Assembly: GCA_907165275.2 (NCBI GenBank) | Contig: OU015677.1 | Location: 1,426,001-1,490,000 of the forward strand | DNA length: 64,000 nt | Reading direction: 5' to 3' | From: Zygaena filipendulae | Taxonomy: Eukaryota; Arthropoda; Insecta; Lepidoptera; Zygaenidae | Shown here: piece after piece, positions 1 through 11,043 of the stretch | How the letters are laid out: each line of letters opens with the position of its first letter | How positions within the stretch are numbered: the stretch's first letter is position 1 | Translations under genes and position numbers: made by a program | The notes under the pieces: model-generated | The model's database searches: none | The model's input: only the letters and a program-made list of their open reading frames with translations | What the model was told of the DNA's origin: nothing

Positions 1-105
1 GCTTTTTCAAATAAATTAAAATATACACAGATAAAGCGCATTAAAGTTTAGGGTGAGGGGGTCGTGACGTCACTAACCGCTAAAACCGCCATACAAATAT
101 GGAAT
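1..105 (+). mobile_element. CRE-palindrome MITE, partial copy at window edge
   Basis: This is the internal part of a MITE family seen in fuller form at 1600, 6626, 8028, 50887 and 57284. It contains the CREB/ATF palindrome TGACGTCA at 65-72, followed by the family's CTAACCGC stretch. The 5' end lies outside the window, and the match to the family stops near 105. Confidence 0.7.
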
Positions 106-437
106 TAAGTAGTTTTTTTCAGCAAATTGAAGCAGAAAAGCAATTCATGTTGACGTGAAAGAGAGACGTAGTAAGCTGGTTCCACCACCTATGAAATTAC
201 ATCACATCATTCACATCACAATGCGGTTCTATGTCTATAAATTTTATATACTATGCATATAATATGCTACTACAATATTATTGTCTTGTTGTTATTTTAT
301 CATAGAAACGAGGTCAGTTATCAAACATATATATCAAGTGACAATTGACTGACAAACAAAGCTTATTCATCCGTTATCCTAACATAATGTAGTATTATGA
401 TAATATTATCCATTCTGTGTTCTAATATTACAATATA

Positions 438-653
438 CTAGCTGTCCCCGCGGTTTCACCCGCGGTAATTTCGGAGTTGCCGTGGGAATTTCAGGATAAA
501 AACTACCCTCAATCGGCTATGTCACTCAGGACTACCATAGCTACCTATATGTGAAAGAATTTTCAAAATCGGTTCAGCAGATCCAGAGATTACCCCCTAC
601 AACGTCACAACTCACAAACATTACCTCTTTTTAATATAAGTATCGATATAGGA
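438..653 (-). mobile_element. Lep1-like Helitron, antisense
   Basis: It begins with CTAG followed by CTGTCCCCGCGGTTTCACC, the reverse complement of the family's 3' hairpin and CTAG terminus. The ordered internal blocks (TTTCGGAGTT, GGATAAAAA, TCGGTTCAGCAG) follow. The far end, near 650, is degraded. Confidence 0.75.
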
Positions 654-806
654 TCCCAATGTGTATAGGATGAAATTACCCTACGTTAAACTCCAGTGTA
701 GTTAGGTACTAACTATACGCTAAAATTAATACAAAACTGTTAAGTCATTACCGAGGAGTGATTATTAATATATCCTCCTAACTACTATAATTTGCTAATT
801 GAACTA

Positions 807-1097
807 TCTAATATAATATAAATCACGTGTCACGTTGTTTGTGCGCGATGGACTCCGAAACTACTGAAGGGATTTCGATAAAATTTTGTAACCATTTATG
901 ATATGGTCCAACTCAAAAGATAGGATAGTTTTCATCCCGGAATTCCCGCGGGAACTCCGGAATTAATGCGGGCACAACTAATCACCGTAAACTACAGCTG
1001 TCGGGGTACAAAGAAGGACATAGAGTACTTAATTTTTTCCCGCAACCTCCGCGGGAACTCTGAAATTACCGCGGATGAAGTCGCGGGGGACAGCTAG
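807..1097 (+). mobile_element. Lep1-like Helitron, first of a head-to-tail pair
   Basis: It starts TCTAATATAATATAAATCAC after an A and ends ACAGCTAG. It belongs to the subfamily with CACGTGTCACGTTGTTTG near the 5' end and a GC-rich terminal stem. The next copy starts at the very next base. Confidence 0.8.
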
Positions 1098-1331
1098 TCT
1101 AATATAATTATATAAATCACGTGTCACGTTGTTTGTCCGCGATGGACTCCGAAACTACTGAACGGATTTTGATAAAATTTTGCAACCATTCATAATATGG
1201 GCCAACTTAAAAGATAGGATAGTTTTTATCCCGGAATTCCCTCGGGAACTGAAGGACATAGAGTAATTTTTTCCCGAAACCACCGCGGGAACTCCGAAAT
1301 TACCGCGGATGAAATCACGGGGGTCAGCTAG
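1098..1331 (+). mobile_element. Lep1-like Helitron, second of a head-to-tail pair
   Basis: Same subfamily and orientation as the copy ending at 1097, with no bases between them. It starts TCTAATATAATTATATAAAT and ends TCAGCTAG. It lacks the middle block of the first copy (AATTAATGCGGGCACAACTA), which accounts for its shorter length. Confidence 0.8.
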
Positions 1332-1599
1332 TTAATATATATATGTATATCCTCCTAACTACTATATATAATTTGCTAATTGAACTATATATATTTCACA
1401 AGAATTCACCCACATCAGCTGGAAGCTTGTGCATGCCGCGAATAAGTGTTATTTGAGGAAACGGTAACAAAAATAAATTCGTCCCAAAAATAAACTATAT
1501 CAGCTTAAGTTTAGTTTATGACGGAAAATTTTTGGCACGATGCGCTCAGTAATTAAAATATCAGATAATTTCTGTTTAATGCTTTGGAAAAGTACTACA

Positions 1600-1924
1600 C
1601 AATGGGGATGTGGACTACTTTTCAAAAATCAAAATTCTAATAAGAAAATAAAAAAAACAATAGACACGTATTTTTTGCTTTTTCAAATAAATTAAAATAT
1701 ATAGCGCATTAAAGTTTAGGGTGAGGGGGTCGTGACGTCACTAACCGCTAAAACCTAATAATAATACAAACTGTCAAAATAGTGACGTCACGCGAAATTT
1801 CAACTCAATATATCGCCGTTATTTTTTGATTACGTAAAAAAAGAAAGAATACGTGTCCAATATTTTTTAATAATCTACAAGACGGACTAAAAAATAAAAA
1901 TTAGTCAACATGCCCATTATGAAA
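1600..1924 (+). mobile_element. CRE-palindrome MITE, full-length copy
   Basis: Terminal inverted repeats of roughly 60 bp are imperfect: GGGATGTGGACTAC at the left answers TTAGTCAACATGCCC at the right, and both contain GACACGTATTTTTT or its complement. Two TGACGTCA palindromes lie at 1733-1740 and 1783-1790. No coding capacity. Confidence 0.8.
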
Positions 1925-2003
1925 ATTTCAGGTTGGCAACTTGGTTGGGTCCGCCTCCGAGGTGGTAACAGCACGTGCGCGCTCTGCCTGGGACAGTACC
2001 ACC

Positions 2004-2380
2004 TAGGGTTGCCCACTTGCCACCCGTATAATATCGTACTATATTTCAGTCAATTGTGCTATATATAGAAAAATAATATAGTAGGTACGAAAAATACTAT
2101 ATTTTTATACTTAATTCAACTATCAACAAAGCGTTTATATGTTTGTGCCTGGTCTGAAATGGAACGCACCCGCAGCGCAGCATGGTTTATTTCATAACGA
2201 AACGCATTCTCGGCAACAAAACGTCAACTGTCAAACTGGCAATAATTTGTCGATGAATGCTGCCCGATAGGTAATGATTTAACATCTGACTACTTTTTTC
2301 CCCTGCATTTTCCAAAAGTACTATGTATATTTTTGCAGCTTTTTTTAGAAAATACTAAAAAAAAATTAATGGCAACCCTA
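2004..2380. mobile_element. hAT-like non-autonomous element, copy 1
   Basis: Terminal inverted repeats TAGGGTTGCC and GGCAACCCTA bound the element. Flanking octamers GTACCACC (1996-2003) and GCACCACC (2381-2388) match at 7 of 8 positions, as expected for an aged 8-bp hAT target duplication. The interior shares CAACAAAACGTCAACTGTCA with the copy at 2714. Confidence 0.75.
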
Positions 2381-2713
2381 GCACCACCGTCCATCACCTC
2401 CTCACTCAATTGTGTACCTGTGGTACCTACCACGGAGCAACCGCGCAGTGTCGCGCGACTACCAGGCATCCAGCAGTCACAGGTGGTAGATAACATCTAC
2501 GATCCGCTTAGGACAGTACCACCTGCATGTTTATGTATGCCACGTGAATTAGTGACATATTTGGTCATGTTTTGAGATGGCACTCATTGCTTGCTAATAC
2601 GGCCCCCGTTGTAAAATCGCTAACATTTTACACCAAAGAGTTTTGAGCTTTGAAATACGCGCGGGTGTGAAGGCTAAAAACAGTCAGCTTACCATAAATA
2701 TGTGGGTACGTCC

Positions 2714-3035
2714 TAGGGTTGCCACCCGTACTATATTATATAGTATCGTACTATATTTCAGTCAATTGTACTAATTATAGAAAAATAATAAAGTACGAAA
2801 AATACTATATTTTTATCCCTAATTTAGCAGTGCAGAACGAGAAATCTCAGGACGAAACGCATACGCGGCAACAAAACGTCAACTGTCAAACTAGCAATAA
2901 TTTGTAGATGAATGCTGCGTAATGATTAAATATAAATATGTACCATTTTTTTCCTGCATTTCCTAAAAGTACTATATTTTTGCATCTTTTTTCGGAAAAA
3001 TACTATATGTTTTCCAAAAAAAGGTGGCAACCCTA
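2714..3035. mobile_element. hAT-like non-autonomous element, copy 2
   Basis: It has the same TAGGGTTGCC/GGCAACCCTA termini as the copy at 2004. Flanking octamers GTACGTCC (2706-2713) and GAACGTCC (3036-3043) again match at 7 of 8. The interior is shorter, and no transposase is encoded. A further left end of this type appears near 4013 without a recognisable partner. Confidence 0.75.
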
Positions 3036-3466
3036 GAACGTCCCAAATCAAAAACATATATTTTATTTGCCAGCACTTGCGTAAGTAGTTCACATCTTCG
3101 TTAGACTTTTAGCTATGCGGGATTCTGGTGTTACCTACGTCAATGGATTTTTATTTAATTTTAAACTGTTTCTAATTTGCACGCTGCACGCTGTAAAAAT
3201 ATAAATTCACAACGTGCATTAGGCAGGTACATACCACTGATTATATGATCTTTGATAATCACTTCGTTTTAGTATATACCTTAAGTAACCATAGAGGTGA
3301 CATCGAGAGATGACCCAGGCGTATCTGTCACCACTCACCTCTCATGACACTGTTATGTCATGGAGGCATAATAACAATTGATTAAAAAAAAAATACGAGT
3401 ATTTAGTGTAGAGTATTTAACACAAACACATGATAAAGTATAAGATACCTACTATAATCTTCTTAA
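3036..3466. other. gene-free AT-rich spacer
   Basis: No ORF, splice-compatible exon or recognisable repeat was found here beyond the hAT target duplication at its left edge. Confidence 0.6.
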
Positions 3467-3760
3467 TCTTAATATATAGTATAAATCACGTGTCACGTTG
3501 TTTGTCCGCGATGGACTCCGAAACTACTGAACGGATTTTGATAAAATTTTGTAACCTTTTATAATAATATGGTCCAACTTAAAAGATAGGACAGTTTTTA
3601 TCCCGGAATTCGCGCGGGAACTCCGGAATTAATGCGAGGAACCGCTGATCACCGTAAACTACTGTCACGGGTAGGTACAAAGAAGAACGTAGATTACTTT
3701 TCCCGGAATTCCCGCGGGAACTCCGAAATTACCACGGATGAAATCGCGGGGGACAGCTAA
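3467..3760 (+). mobile_element. Lep1-like Helitron
   Basis: It starts TCTTAATATATAGTATAAAT and ends GGGGGACAGCTAA, so the terminal tetranucleotide is CTAA, which fits the Helitron CTRR rule. It belongs to the CACGTGTCACGTTGTTTG subfamily of the pair at 807-1331. Confidence 0.75.
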
Positions 3761-4610
3761 CTTAATTCATTAACTATTATAAATTTGTTGCATACACTTT
3801 GTCAAGCGTAGAGAAAAGAAAGAGAGAAGAAAGAAAGGAAATATAGAAGACCTAGACAGGTAGTTTCACTACAGAATTTCAATTTTTGAAATCGATATCG
3901 GTACACTTTAGCCGTTTGCGTTCGCGACTCGTGTAGAGTATTCGCGAGGTCGTATTAGTTTTTGCTACGATATAATTATACGATGCAGTACGACGCGACG
4001 TAACGTTAAATATAGGGTTGCCAACTTGCCACCTTATATGCAAAATAAAAAAAACATTTTCTTTGCCGGCAATCAAATCCGGAGGCACACGGTGTAATAA
4101 GAACAACAACAAAATAACATAGAAACCAATTTTCGAAGAAAACAATGGCGTCAATTTGATCCAAAAACTTGAAAAACAAAACAACAAAGGCGCCGTTTAC
4201 GTAGGCTATACTTATTAGTCACATGTTTTCTTCGTGCACCATTACTGGTACTTTATCGTGTTATTGTAGCTTGAAGACTATGGCTCGGTTTATTCATTAG
4301 CATCAAGTACCTACAAAGATTATCGCACTTCTACTCATGTGTAAGTACACACCTTATATATACAAACAAAAAGCTCATTAAACGCCGGGCACGCTGCGCG
4401 AGCGCAAGTCGGCGTGGCAGCTACCGGCTCGGTGACGTCATCGCGACGCACAAATCGCATAGGTACTTAGGTAGCATCTCCGGCGCACGTGACAACAATG
4501 GCAACTGGCAAGGCGAATCGTAGCCGAGACGCTTCCGAAGTAAATACAGCGCGGCGGCGTCTGGTTGCGAGCATGATTGCAATATGAAGCTAAAGTGACA
4601 AACACTGTAC

Positions 4611-4705
4611 TATCCGAAGGTTGACTGGCAGGGAATTCCACTGTGGCATTAAGTGAGCCTTTTGTACCACGATGTGCATAAAGTTTAAATCAAGAATAAA
4701 TAAAA
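4611..4705 (+). mobile_element. LINE 3' tail, 5'-truncated
   Basis: The stretch carries TGTGGCATTAAGTGAGCC, CTTTTGTACC and a terminal AATAAA-rich run. Related tails lie at 45312 and 56889. It reads as a dead-on-arrival 3' fragment of a non-LTR retrotransposon. Confidence 0.6.
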
Positions 4706-4784
4706 TTTTGAATGATGAAGCTTTTCACTAAATGCATAATATGAAAGTAGGTACCTACATTGCATGGGTACGGCACTTACATAA

Positions 4785-4986
4785 AAAAAATCATCTTTTA
4801 AAATACTTCACTGTCTGTCTGTTTGTTACGGCTAATCTCTGAAACGGCAGGACCGATTTTAACGGAACTTTCACTGGCAGATATCTGATGTTATAAAGAG
4901 TACCTTAGGCTACTTTCAATGGATAAAAATAGTTCCTGCGGGAATTCCGAAACTCACGGCGGGGCGAAACCGCAGGGCACAGCTAG
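4785..4986 (+). mobile_element. Lep1-like Helitron, 5' end unclear
   Basis: It ends with a hairpin (GGCGGGGCGAAACCGC) followed by AGGGCACAGCTAG. Upstream are the family's CTGTCTGTCTGTTTGTTACG and ATTTTAACGGAACTTTCACT blocks. The start is approximate. Confidence 0.65.
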
Positions 4987-4989
4987 TTT

Positions 4990-6125
4990 CTGCATAATAT
5001 TGTATTTACTTATATATTTTTCCATGCATACCTGCGGAGCTAGGATGCGCAACACGATAAAATTTTATCGAGCCATTTTATCGATTCTCGTCGACATAAT
5101 AAGTATTATATCGTTTTGTCTACCAGTGGCAAAAAATGTTTAACCGAATCTAGTCTTACTCAGTACCCCTGTTGCCAACCATTCCTGGCTGTTTATAATT
5201 TTGTATTATTTTAACTTTTATATAGAGAATGTCATTATTTTTAAGTTACGTTTCGATATAAGCCCCTTGTCAACCTATTATATTTCCGTATTAAAATTTT
5301 GATGATATTTTTATAAAGCCTTTTAAATCAGTCCTCATAGCTCCCCTCGGCTACAACCCCACTATTGCACTTTTATGCTTGGACGCCTAAAAATATTTGT
5401 CGTGTCGACAATTTTATCTTTCGTTCGATAAACATATCGTGGCGCGCAACTTAGCTATACTGGTAGTCATCTGCACCGTTGAATACATTTCGTTTGACAA
5501 TGACCCAGACAGATACATACCTATTAGGTGTAGGTATGATGGCATGGCACATCGCCAGAACGGAAAAGCAATAACGATGCAGACAAACGCTTTGCTTTCG
5601 ATTGGGCTATTCCGTGAGACTCGATGCGAAGAACACGCAGTGAATTCGACAACGACGAAATTGACAACACCGTCGTCGGTCTAATAAGTATTGTAGTAAT
5701 TTTTAATCACGTCGGGGTCACCAGTTTGGTGGATGAGGATTGGTGTCGTCCGTTTGTGATGGAATAACAAATTCACAAAACTATATTTAATGTACAGAGG
5801 AAAATTTATTCACAAAAGTTCTTACACCTAATTGTTCACCAAATTATGTACAGAAGGAGGAGAAGAAGATTATTTTAACTAAGTATTCACACTAACACGC
5901 TCTACATATAAACATTAAGATAATTGAAATTTTGGATAGAAAGGTAACAAAGATATAACCAGAGATGCGTTTTTAAACCTAACTGACATTAGGCAACTGC
6001 GCATGCTTGAGCTGTCCGGACATGCGCAGTTGAAGCGTTACTATGGTGAAGAGATGGTGTTATTTACAATGGTCCGTTTCCATTGTACCGCGTGGATGTA
6101 CAGTAACAATGAAAACGGATGACGA
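4990..6125. other. gene-free stretch, possible LTR-element remnant
   Basis: A 95-codon ORF (5397-5684) has no recognisable domain. CACGTCGGGGTCACCAGTTT at 5708-5727 resembles the primer-binding region of an LTR element read in reverse, but no LTR pair was found. A 12-bp inverted repeat lies at 5994-6032. Confidence 0.3.
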
Positions 6126-6164
6126 ATGAATTACACGAGAAATACATACAAATATACAAAATAT

Positions 6165-6405
6165 GAGTGACGGATGCCACACGCTTTTATTATTTGAAGC
6201 AGGTCGGTCTGTTTCTCAGTCGCCAAATGGGACTCGCCAGGCGGGAGGGTTTGGTGCGCTGGCGATCTCCCGGTACAGTTCTGATCTTTTGGCGGTTGGG
6301 AATGCAGTCCCTCATTCATGTTTTTTTTTTTAAATTTATGTATGTTGTAACTATCCATGTGTTGTGTCAAATAAAGTTCTTTCAATTCAATTCAATAGTA
6401 CAGTA
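6165..6405 (+). mobile_element. LINE 3' fragment
   Basis: The segment ends TGTCAAATAAAGTTCTTTCA followed by AATTCAATTCAA, a typical polyadenylation-signal and short-repeat tail of a non-LTR retrotransposon. No intact ORF remains. Confidence 0.5.
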
Positions 6406-6625
6406 TTTTTCTCATCTTTTGTTTGACTAGGGCCCACTTTGATTTCATTATTATTAGAAACTGGTAACTATTGTGATTTTATATAATTGGTAACACTAGA
6501 TTTTTAGTTCGCACTGGTTGGGAATATCTGACTTAACTGCTACGTCCGTCAGGCGTCGCGGATCCTATTCGCGTCAGGATAATAGCAGCTAGTTTAAACG
6601 TAAAAGTAGGTATGTGTTGAGCTAG

Positions 6626-6954
6626 AATGGGGATGTGGACTACTTTTGGAAATCAAAATTCTAATTAGTCCGTCAGTTAGAAAATAAAAAAACAAGAGAC
6701 ACGTATTTTTTACTTTTTCAAATAAATTAAAATATACAGAAATAAAGCGCATTAAAGTTTAGGGTGAGGGGGTCGTGACGTCACTAACCGATAAAACCGC
6801 CATACAAACTGTCAGAATAGTGACGTCACGCGAAATTTCAACTCAATATATCGCCGTTATTTATTGTTTACGTAAAAAAAGAAAAAATACGTGTCCAATA
6901 TTTTTTAATAATCTAAAAGACGGACTAAAAAAATAAAAATTAGTCAACATGCCT
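6626..6954 (+). mobile_element. CRE-palindrome MITE, full-length copy
   Basis: It runs from AATGGGGATGTGGACTAC to TTAGTCAACATGCC and carries both TGACGTCA palindromes, the GAGGGGGTCGTGACG block and the TCAACTCAATATATCGCCG block in family order. Confidence 0.8.
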
Positions 6955-7166
6955 ATTTGATAAGTAATTCGACTAATAATTAATCAGTTATCTAGTAGTC
7001 GAAAATATTTTCATTCTAGCAAAGTTTCGAATTCGAATTAAGAGTGAAGTCCAGAATAACCCTGTTGCATAAACTCACTACAATACGGATGAAGACGAAA
7101 GCTTTATTGGCGACCATGACCTTCAATTATAGTAGGTCACAAACTACAGTACTCCTCATTACGTAA

Positions 7167-7334
7167 TCTGTACTAACTATTATTATTTGAAAATGTGAAT
7201 GTGAGTTTGCTTCAACACTTTCAAGATTTAACGGCTCAACCGATCATCATGAAATTTTGAATAGGTACACGTTGACCCGGAATTCCCGAGGGAACTACGA
7301 ATTTAGCGTGGATGAAACCGCGGGGAACAGCTAG
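7167..7334 (+). mobile_element. Lep1-like Helitron, degraded 5' end
   Basis: It starts TCTGTACTAACTATTATTAT, close to the family's 5' end, and finishes GAAACCGCGGGGAACAGCTAG. The hairpin stem is partly lost (GCGTGGATGAAACCGC). Confidence 0.7.
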
Positions 7335-7344
7335 TAATAAATAG

Positions 7345-7420
7345 ATTAAAATAATAAGACTGCTTGGACATTACCACAGAGCACCACCTGGATAAAAACT
7401 AAGCAGAGCTTGTACTATGA
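7345..7420 (-). mobile_element. SINE/LINE 3' tail, antisense fragment
   Basis: Read on the minus strand it gives the AGCTCTGCTTAGTTTTTATC and GTGGTGCTCTGTGGTAATGTCC blocks, matching the tail of the SINE at 31271-31770 in order. Confidence 0.45.
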
Positions 7421-7431
7421 GTAGCAGACAA

Positions 7432-7680
7432 CAGGGCCCTTATTCACTGACCAACAACATCCCTTGACCATAACGCGCGTCCCAAAAACGCATTTCCAAA
7501 CGTTCCAGATGCCAAGATATTAGAAATTATTATTCATCATGCCATAAGAAACCTTCTTAATGTATTTTTTTGCAGTAAAACTTCTTTGATTACGAGGGAA
7601 AGACAAGTTTTGCGGCGTCTTATCTCCCTGATATTGTTATTTGACCTGCGAGGGACAAAATAGAAAAGACGTAAGACAAG
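7432..7680. mobile_element. MITE fragment with GGGCCCTTATTCACT end
   Basis: The left terminus GGGCCCTTATTCACTGACCA and following 200 bp match the complete copy at 43317-43549. Here the right inverted terminus is absent, so the copy is truncated. Confidence 0.6.
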
Positions 7681-8027
7681 TTTTCATACAAAATGTATAG
7701 AAGCGTCGCGCAACAAAACAAACAGAAAAGACGGGGTGCGGACGAGACTTGGAGATAGGGCTTCCTATTCGAATATTCGTATTTTTCGAAAAATTTGAGT
7801 AGTGATTATTTTCAATTTTTGTCCACTAAAACAAAGTCTGGTTACTTTGATTTTAGTCAAAAAATTCGATAATTTGATAGAATTTTGTGTTTTTATGGGT
7901 CTATTATTTTTTATTTATCTACGAGACGGACTAAATAGAATTTTGATTTTCATACCCCGGAAACAAGCCTTACATTTTAAGCATTCACATGCGAATCATG
8001 CGATTCCGAGTGCGAAAAGTAATGGCC

Positions 8028-8350
8028 AATGAGGTGTGGACTACTTTTGAAAATCAAAATTCTAATTAGTCTGTCAGTTAGAAAAAAAAAAAAATAGACA
8101 CGTATTTTTTGCTTTTTTAAATAAATTAAAATATACAGAGATAAAGCGCATTAAAGTTTAGGGTGAGGGGGTCGTGACGTCACTAACCGCTAGAACCGCC
8201 ATACAAACTGTCAGATTAGTGACGTCACGCGAAATTTCAACTCAATGTATCGCCGTTATTTTTTGATTACGTAAAAAAAGAAAAAAATATGTGTCCAATA
8301 TTTTTTACTAATCTACACGACGGATTAAAAAAATAATTTTGTCAAGTAGC
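8028..8350 (+). mobile_element. CRE-palindrome MITE, full-length copy
   Basis: It runs from AATGAGGTGTGGACTACTTT to GGATTAAAAAAATAATTTTG. Both TGACGTCA palindromes are intact. The right terminal inverted repeat is eroded. Confidence 0.75.
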
Positions 8351-8492
8351 CAATTGCACATTATTATACTGGATACTCTGTAAAATAGTATCACTGGCAT
8401 TATCAAAGATACAATAGGTATTCACTTGTTTTTACTGATTGTAAGGTGACATTTAATTTAATTTTTTTCATATATGTTGACAATCCCTTTAA

Positions 8493-8697
8493 TCACTAAT
8501 TAGTACATATAAAAAAAGTCTCTTCCCGCTGTCTGTCCCTATGTATGCTTAGATCTTTAAAACTACGCAACAGATTTTCATGCGATTTTCATCAATAGAC
8601 AGAGTGATTTATGAGGAAGGTTTATATCTGTATTATATCCTGGAATTCCAGCGGGAACACCGAAATTACCATGGGTGAAACTTGCAAGGGACAGCTT
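8493..8697 (+). mobile_element. Lep1-like Helitron, eroded
   Basis: It starts TCACTAATTAGTACATATAA and ends AAGGGACAGCTTG. The internal GATCTTTAAAACTACGCAAC and GTGATTTATGAGGAAGGTTT blocks mark the subfamily also seen in antisense at 33524, 49868 and 56076. Its terminal hairpin is mutated. Confidence 0.65.
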
Positions 8698-8855
8698 GTT
8701 TTTACATAAAATGTAAATGAAATTTGCATAGAGGATTTTGCTAATTTCCTTAGTCAATTATGATTTATGACATCCAATTTAAATCTAATTAAGGATTATT
8801 TTTTATCACTATTTAATTTTGTATACCGACTGTGTTACAAAATTATATTTCAAAC

Positions 8856-9120
8856 AAGCTGCACCCTGCAGTTTCACCTGCGTGACTTTCAGAATTCCTA
8901 CAAGATTTTTTCCCAAAGTAAAAAAAACATAAGTTACTTCTGATAATATCAGCTATCTGCCAGTGAAAGTCCCGTTAAAATTGGTTAAGCTGTTTCAGAG
9001 ATTACCCGGAACAAACAGACAGACAGAGAATTTTTTTTATGTAAGTACTTCCATAAGCATTTTGTGAAAAGCTGTTAATTTGGAATTACAAACAGACATT
9101 TCAATTTATTTATATCACAG
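8856..9120 (-). mobile_element. Lep1-like Helitron, antisense, eroded
   Basis: It opens AGCTGCACCCTGCAGTTTC, continues through ACCTGCGTGACTTTCAG and GTTTCAGAGATTACC, and has a (CAGA)n run. The order matches the copies at 48502 and 50136. Confidence 0.55.
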
Positions 9121-10514
9121 ATTAGATGTATGGATTGTTAAAAAAATCTAATTAGAATCTAATTGGAATCCTGTTAGAGTATAATTATATTTTATAGTAT
9201 CTGCAAAATTGACAAATTAGAACACAAATTAGAACAATATTTATAAATACAAGGTATTCACTGCATTAACTGATAAAATCCTTTTTTAAAATAACTTATT
9301 CTTGTTAAACCAAAATTAATCAGGTATTAACAAATCAATTAAAAGCTAAATAACTAAATGAATTAGATCATTAATGAGCAAGTTTGCAATATAAAAATGT
9401 GTCAGTTATATTGTAGATATAAGTTTTTTTCGATACCTAATGTCTTAGAAGTACTGAGACGAATTATTACATTGACACGAAAGAGTAAATAATTTTTTTT
9501 GATTATTTAAGCGATAAAATTCGACAAGCATGAATTGTTATAACTAAATTGTAATTATGTTCATTAGGTACCAGGCTCAGACGTTTATTTCGTCTGAGGT
9601 AGCAGGTACATTATCTGGGTTTGTTGTTTTCCACCTATGTAAAGCTAATAGGGTGACCTTGTCCCTTTTCTAGCGGTTGCCTGAACGAATCGATAGACAC
9701 ATGTTGAACATTGAAAATTGATAGGAAAGTTCAATTAATCACTTACCAAAGTCTATGAACTGTTTTATTGACAGCGGCGAAGGGTTGAATTGGGAGTAGA
9801 AGTCCAACATTTTAGTAACATTCGTGAAAATTGCACTTGCCAACCTCATTTTGATCGGTTTCAAAATGTTATCGGATGAGAAAAAAGTTCAATCTAAAGT
9901 TAGATGTAGTTCGCCACTCCACAGTTCTAATTAGGACTGCCGTAACACGACATAATTAAATGGAAACAGTTATAAAACATAGGTGTTACGTATTTTGTTT
10001 CACGACTGATTTCGAAAAATCTAAATTTTTTGCGTAACAAACCACTCACGATGAAGCAAAATTGACAACTGATCACAGAGTACTTTTTGATTTTTCAACT
10101 GATTTGATAGGCGTGTAAACGCGACATTGACGTCCGCGTATCTGTGAAGTATGACGTCCGCCAGGCACGGTTTCCAACTTAGGGTTTTTCCCCCTTTTAA
10201 GGGTTAAATGAATGCGGTGGGATTTTTTTTATATTTGTAGGTGGTATTTGGCTTTGTTTTTTTCTAATTTATATTTATTATTTTTTTTGGTTGCTAATTA
10301 TTATTAATTTATTATTAGGGCCAGGGTTTTTGCCGCAGTTTTAATAACAATTATGAATGTTGTTGAATTTTTTATATTAAATATTGGTCCAAAAAAGCCT
10401 AGACACATTTTTTATTTTTTATTTTTTTATAAGGCAAAAATCTTGGTGCTATTTATTCTTTATATACTTTTTAGAAATATAATTTTATTTAGGGGGATTT
10501 AAGTGGTTTTTGAC
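9121..10514. other. gene-free AT-rich stretch
   Basis: Only short T-runs and diffuse low-complexity DNA were seen. No ORF of interest and no clear transposon ends were found. Confidence 0.5.
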
Positions 10515-10757
10515 TTACCGCCACACTCAGAGTCGACTTTAATGATTACCTAGTAAAATATAGATTTTTAAAACAAAACTGCCACTCTCACTACTGTCAC
10601 TCAGACTAGTTTAATAAATTAATGTTAATTGGGATTTAACTAATTAAGTTACGTCTCATTAAATGCCAACTAACATTAATTTACTGAACGTCTCTGATTG
10701 CGGCAGTTTTGTTTTAAAAATCTATACCCTTAAAGTCGACCCTCAGTGCGGCCGTTA
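10515..10757. mobile_element. palindromic MITE (CCGCCGCACTCAGAG family), divergent copy
   Basis: It starts TTACCGCCACACTCAGAGTC and ends CTCAGTGCGGCCGTTA. Almost the entire element folds back on itself, including GATTTTTAAAACAAAACTGC and its complement. Better copies lie at 14218, 42221 and 47863. Confidence 0.7.
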
Positions 10758-10890
10758 ACCTTTAGGGGTAAATGTTTTCGAGAGTGGGTAACACTGCCGC
10801 GAGGAGTAGGACAAGACGTGTTTGCACTTTGCGTCTTTCGTGTTCGTGCAGATAGGTAGGTAGGTTAGGTAGGTAGCTCAGTAGAGGGAG

Positions 10891-11043
10891 CACGAATTTT
10901 TTCGCTCTCGTCTAGTCGTTATCGTCGTAATGTCAAAGCGTTTTTTTGTATGGAAAATGAACGACACTGGATAGATGGCGCTGTTCATTTTCCATACAAA
11001 AAAAATGCTCGATATCGACTAGACGAGAGCGAAAAAATTCGTG
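10891..11043. repeat. perfect 28-bp fold-back repeat
   Basis: The left arm (10891-10918, CACGAATTTT...TAGTCG) is the exact reverse complement of the right arm (11016-11043). Further in, GTATGGAAAATGAAC and GTTCATTTTCCATAC extend the pairing. It may be a small fold-back transposon, but no target duplication was recognised. Confidence 0.7.

Noticed and set aside
2333..2575. 80-codon ORF spanning the right end of a hAT element
   Set aside because: It crosses the element's terminal repeat and target duplication, so it cannot be an old gene.
5397..5684. 95-codon plus-strand ORF
   Set aside because: No domain, no start context and no conservation visible elsewhere in the window; treated as chance.
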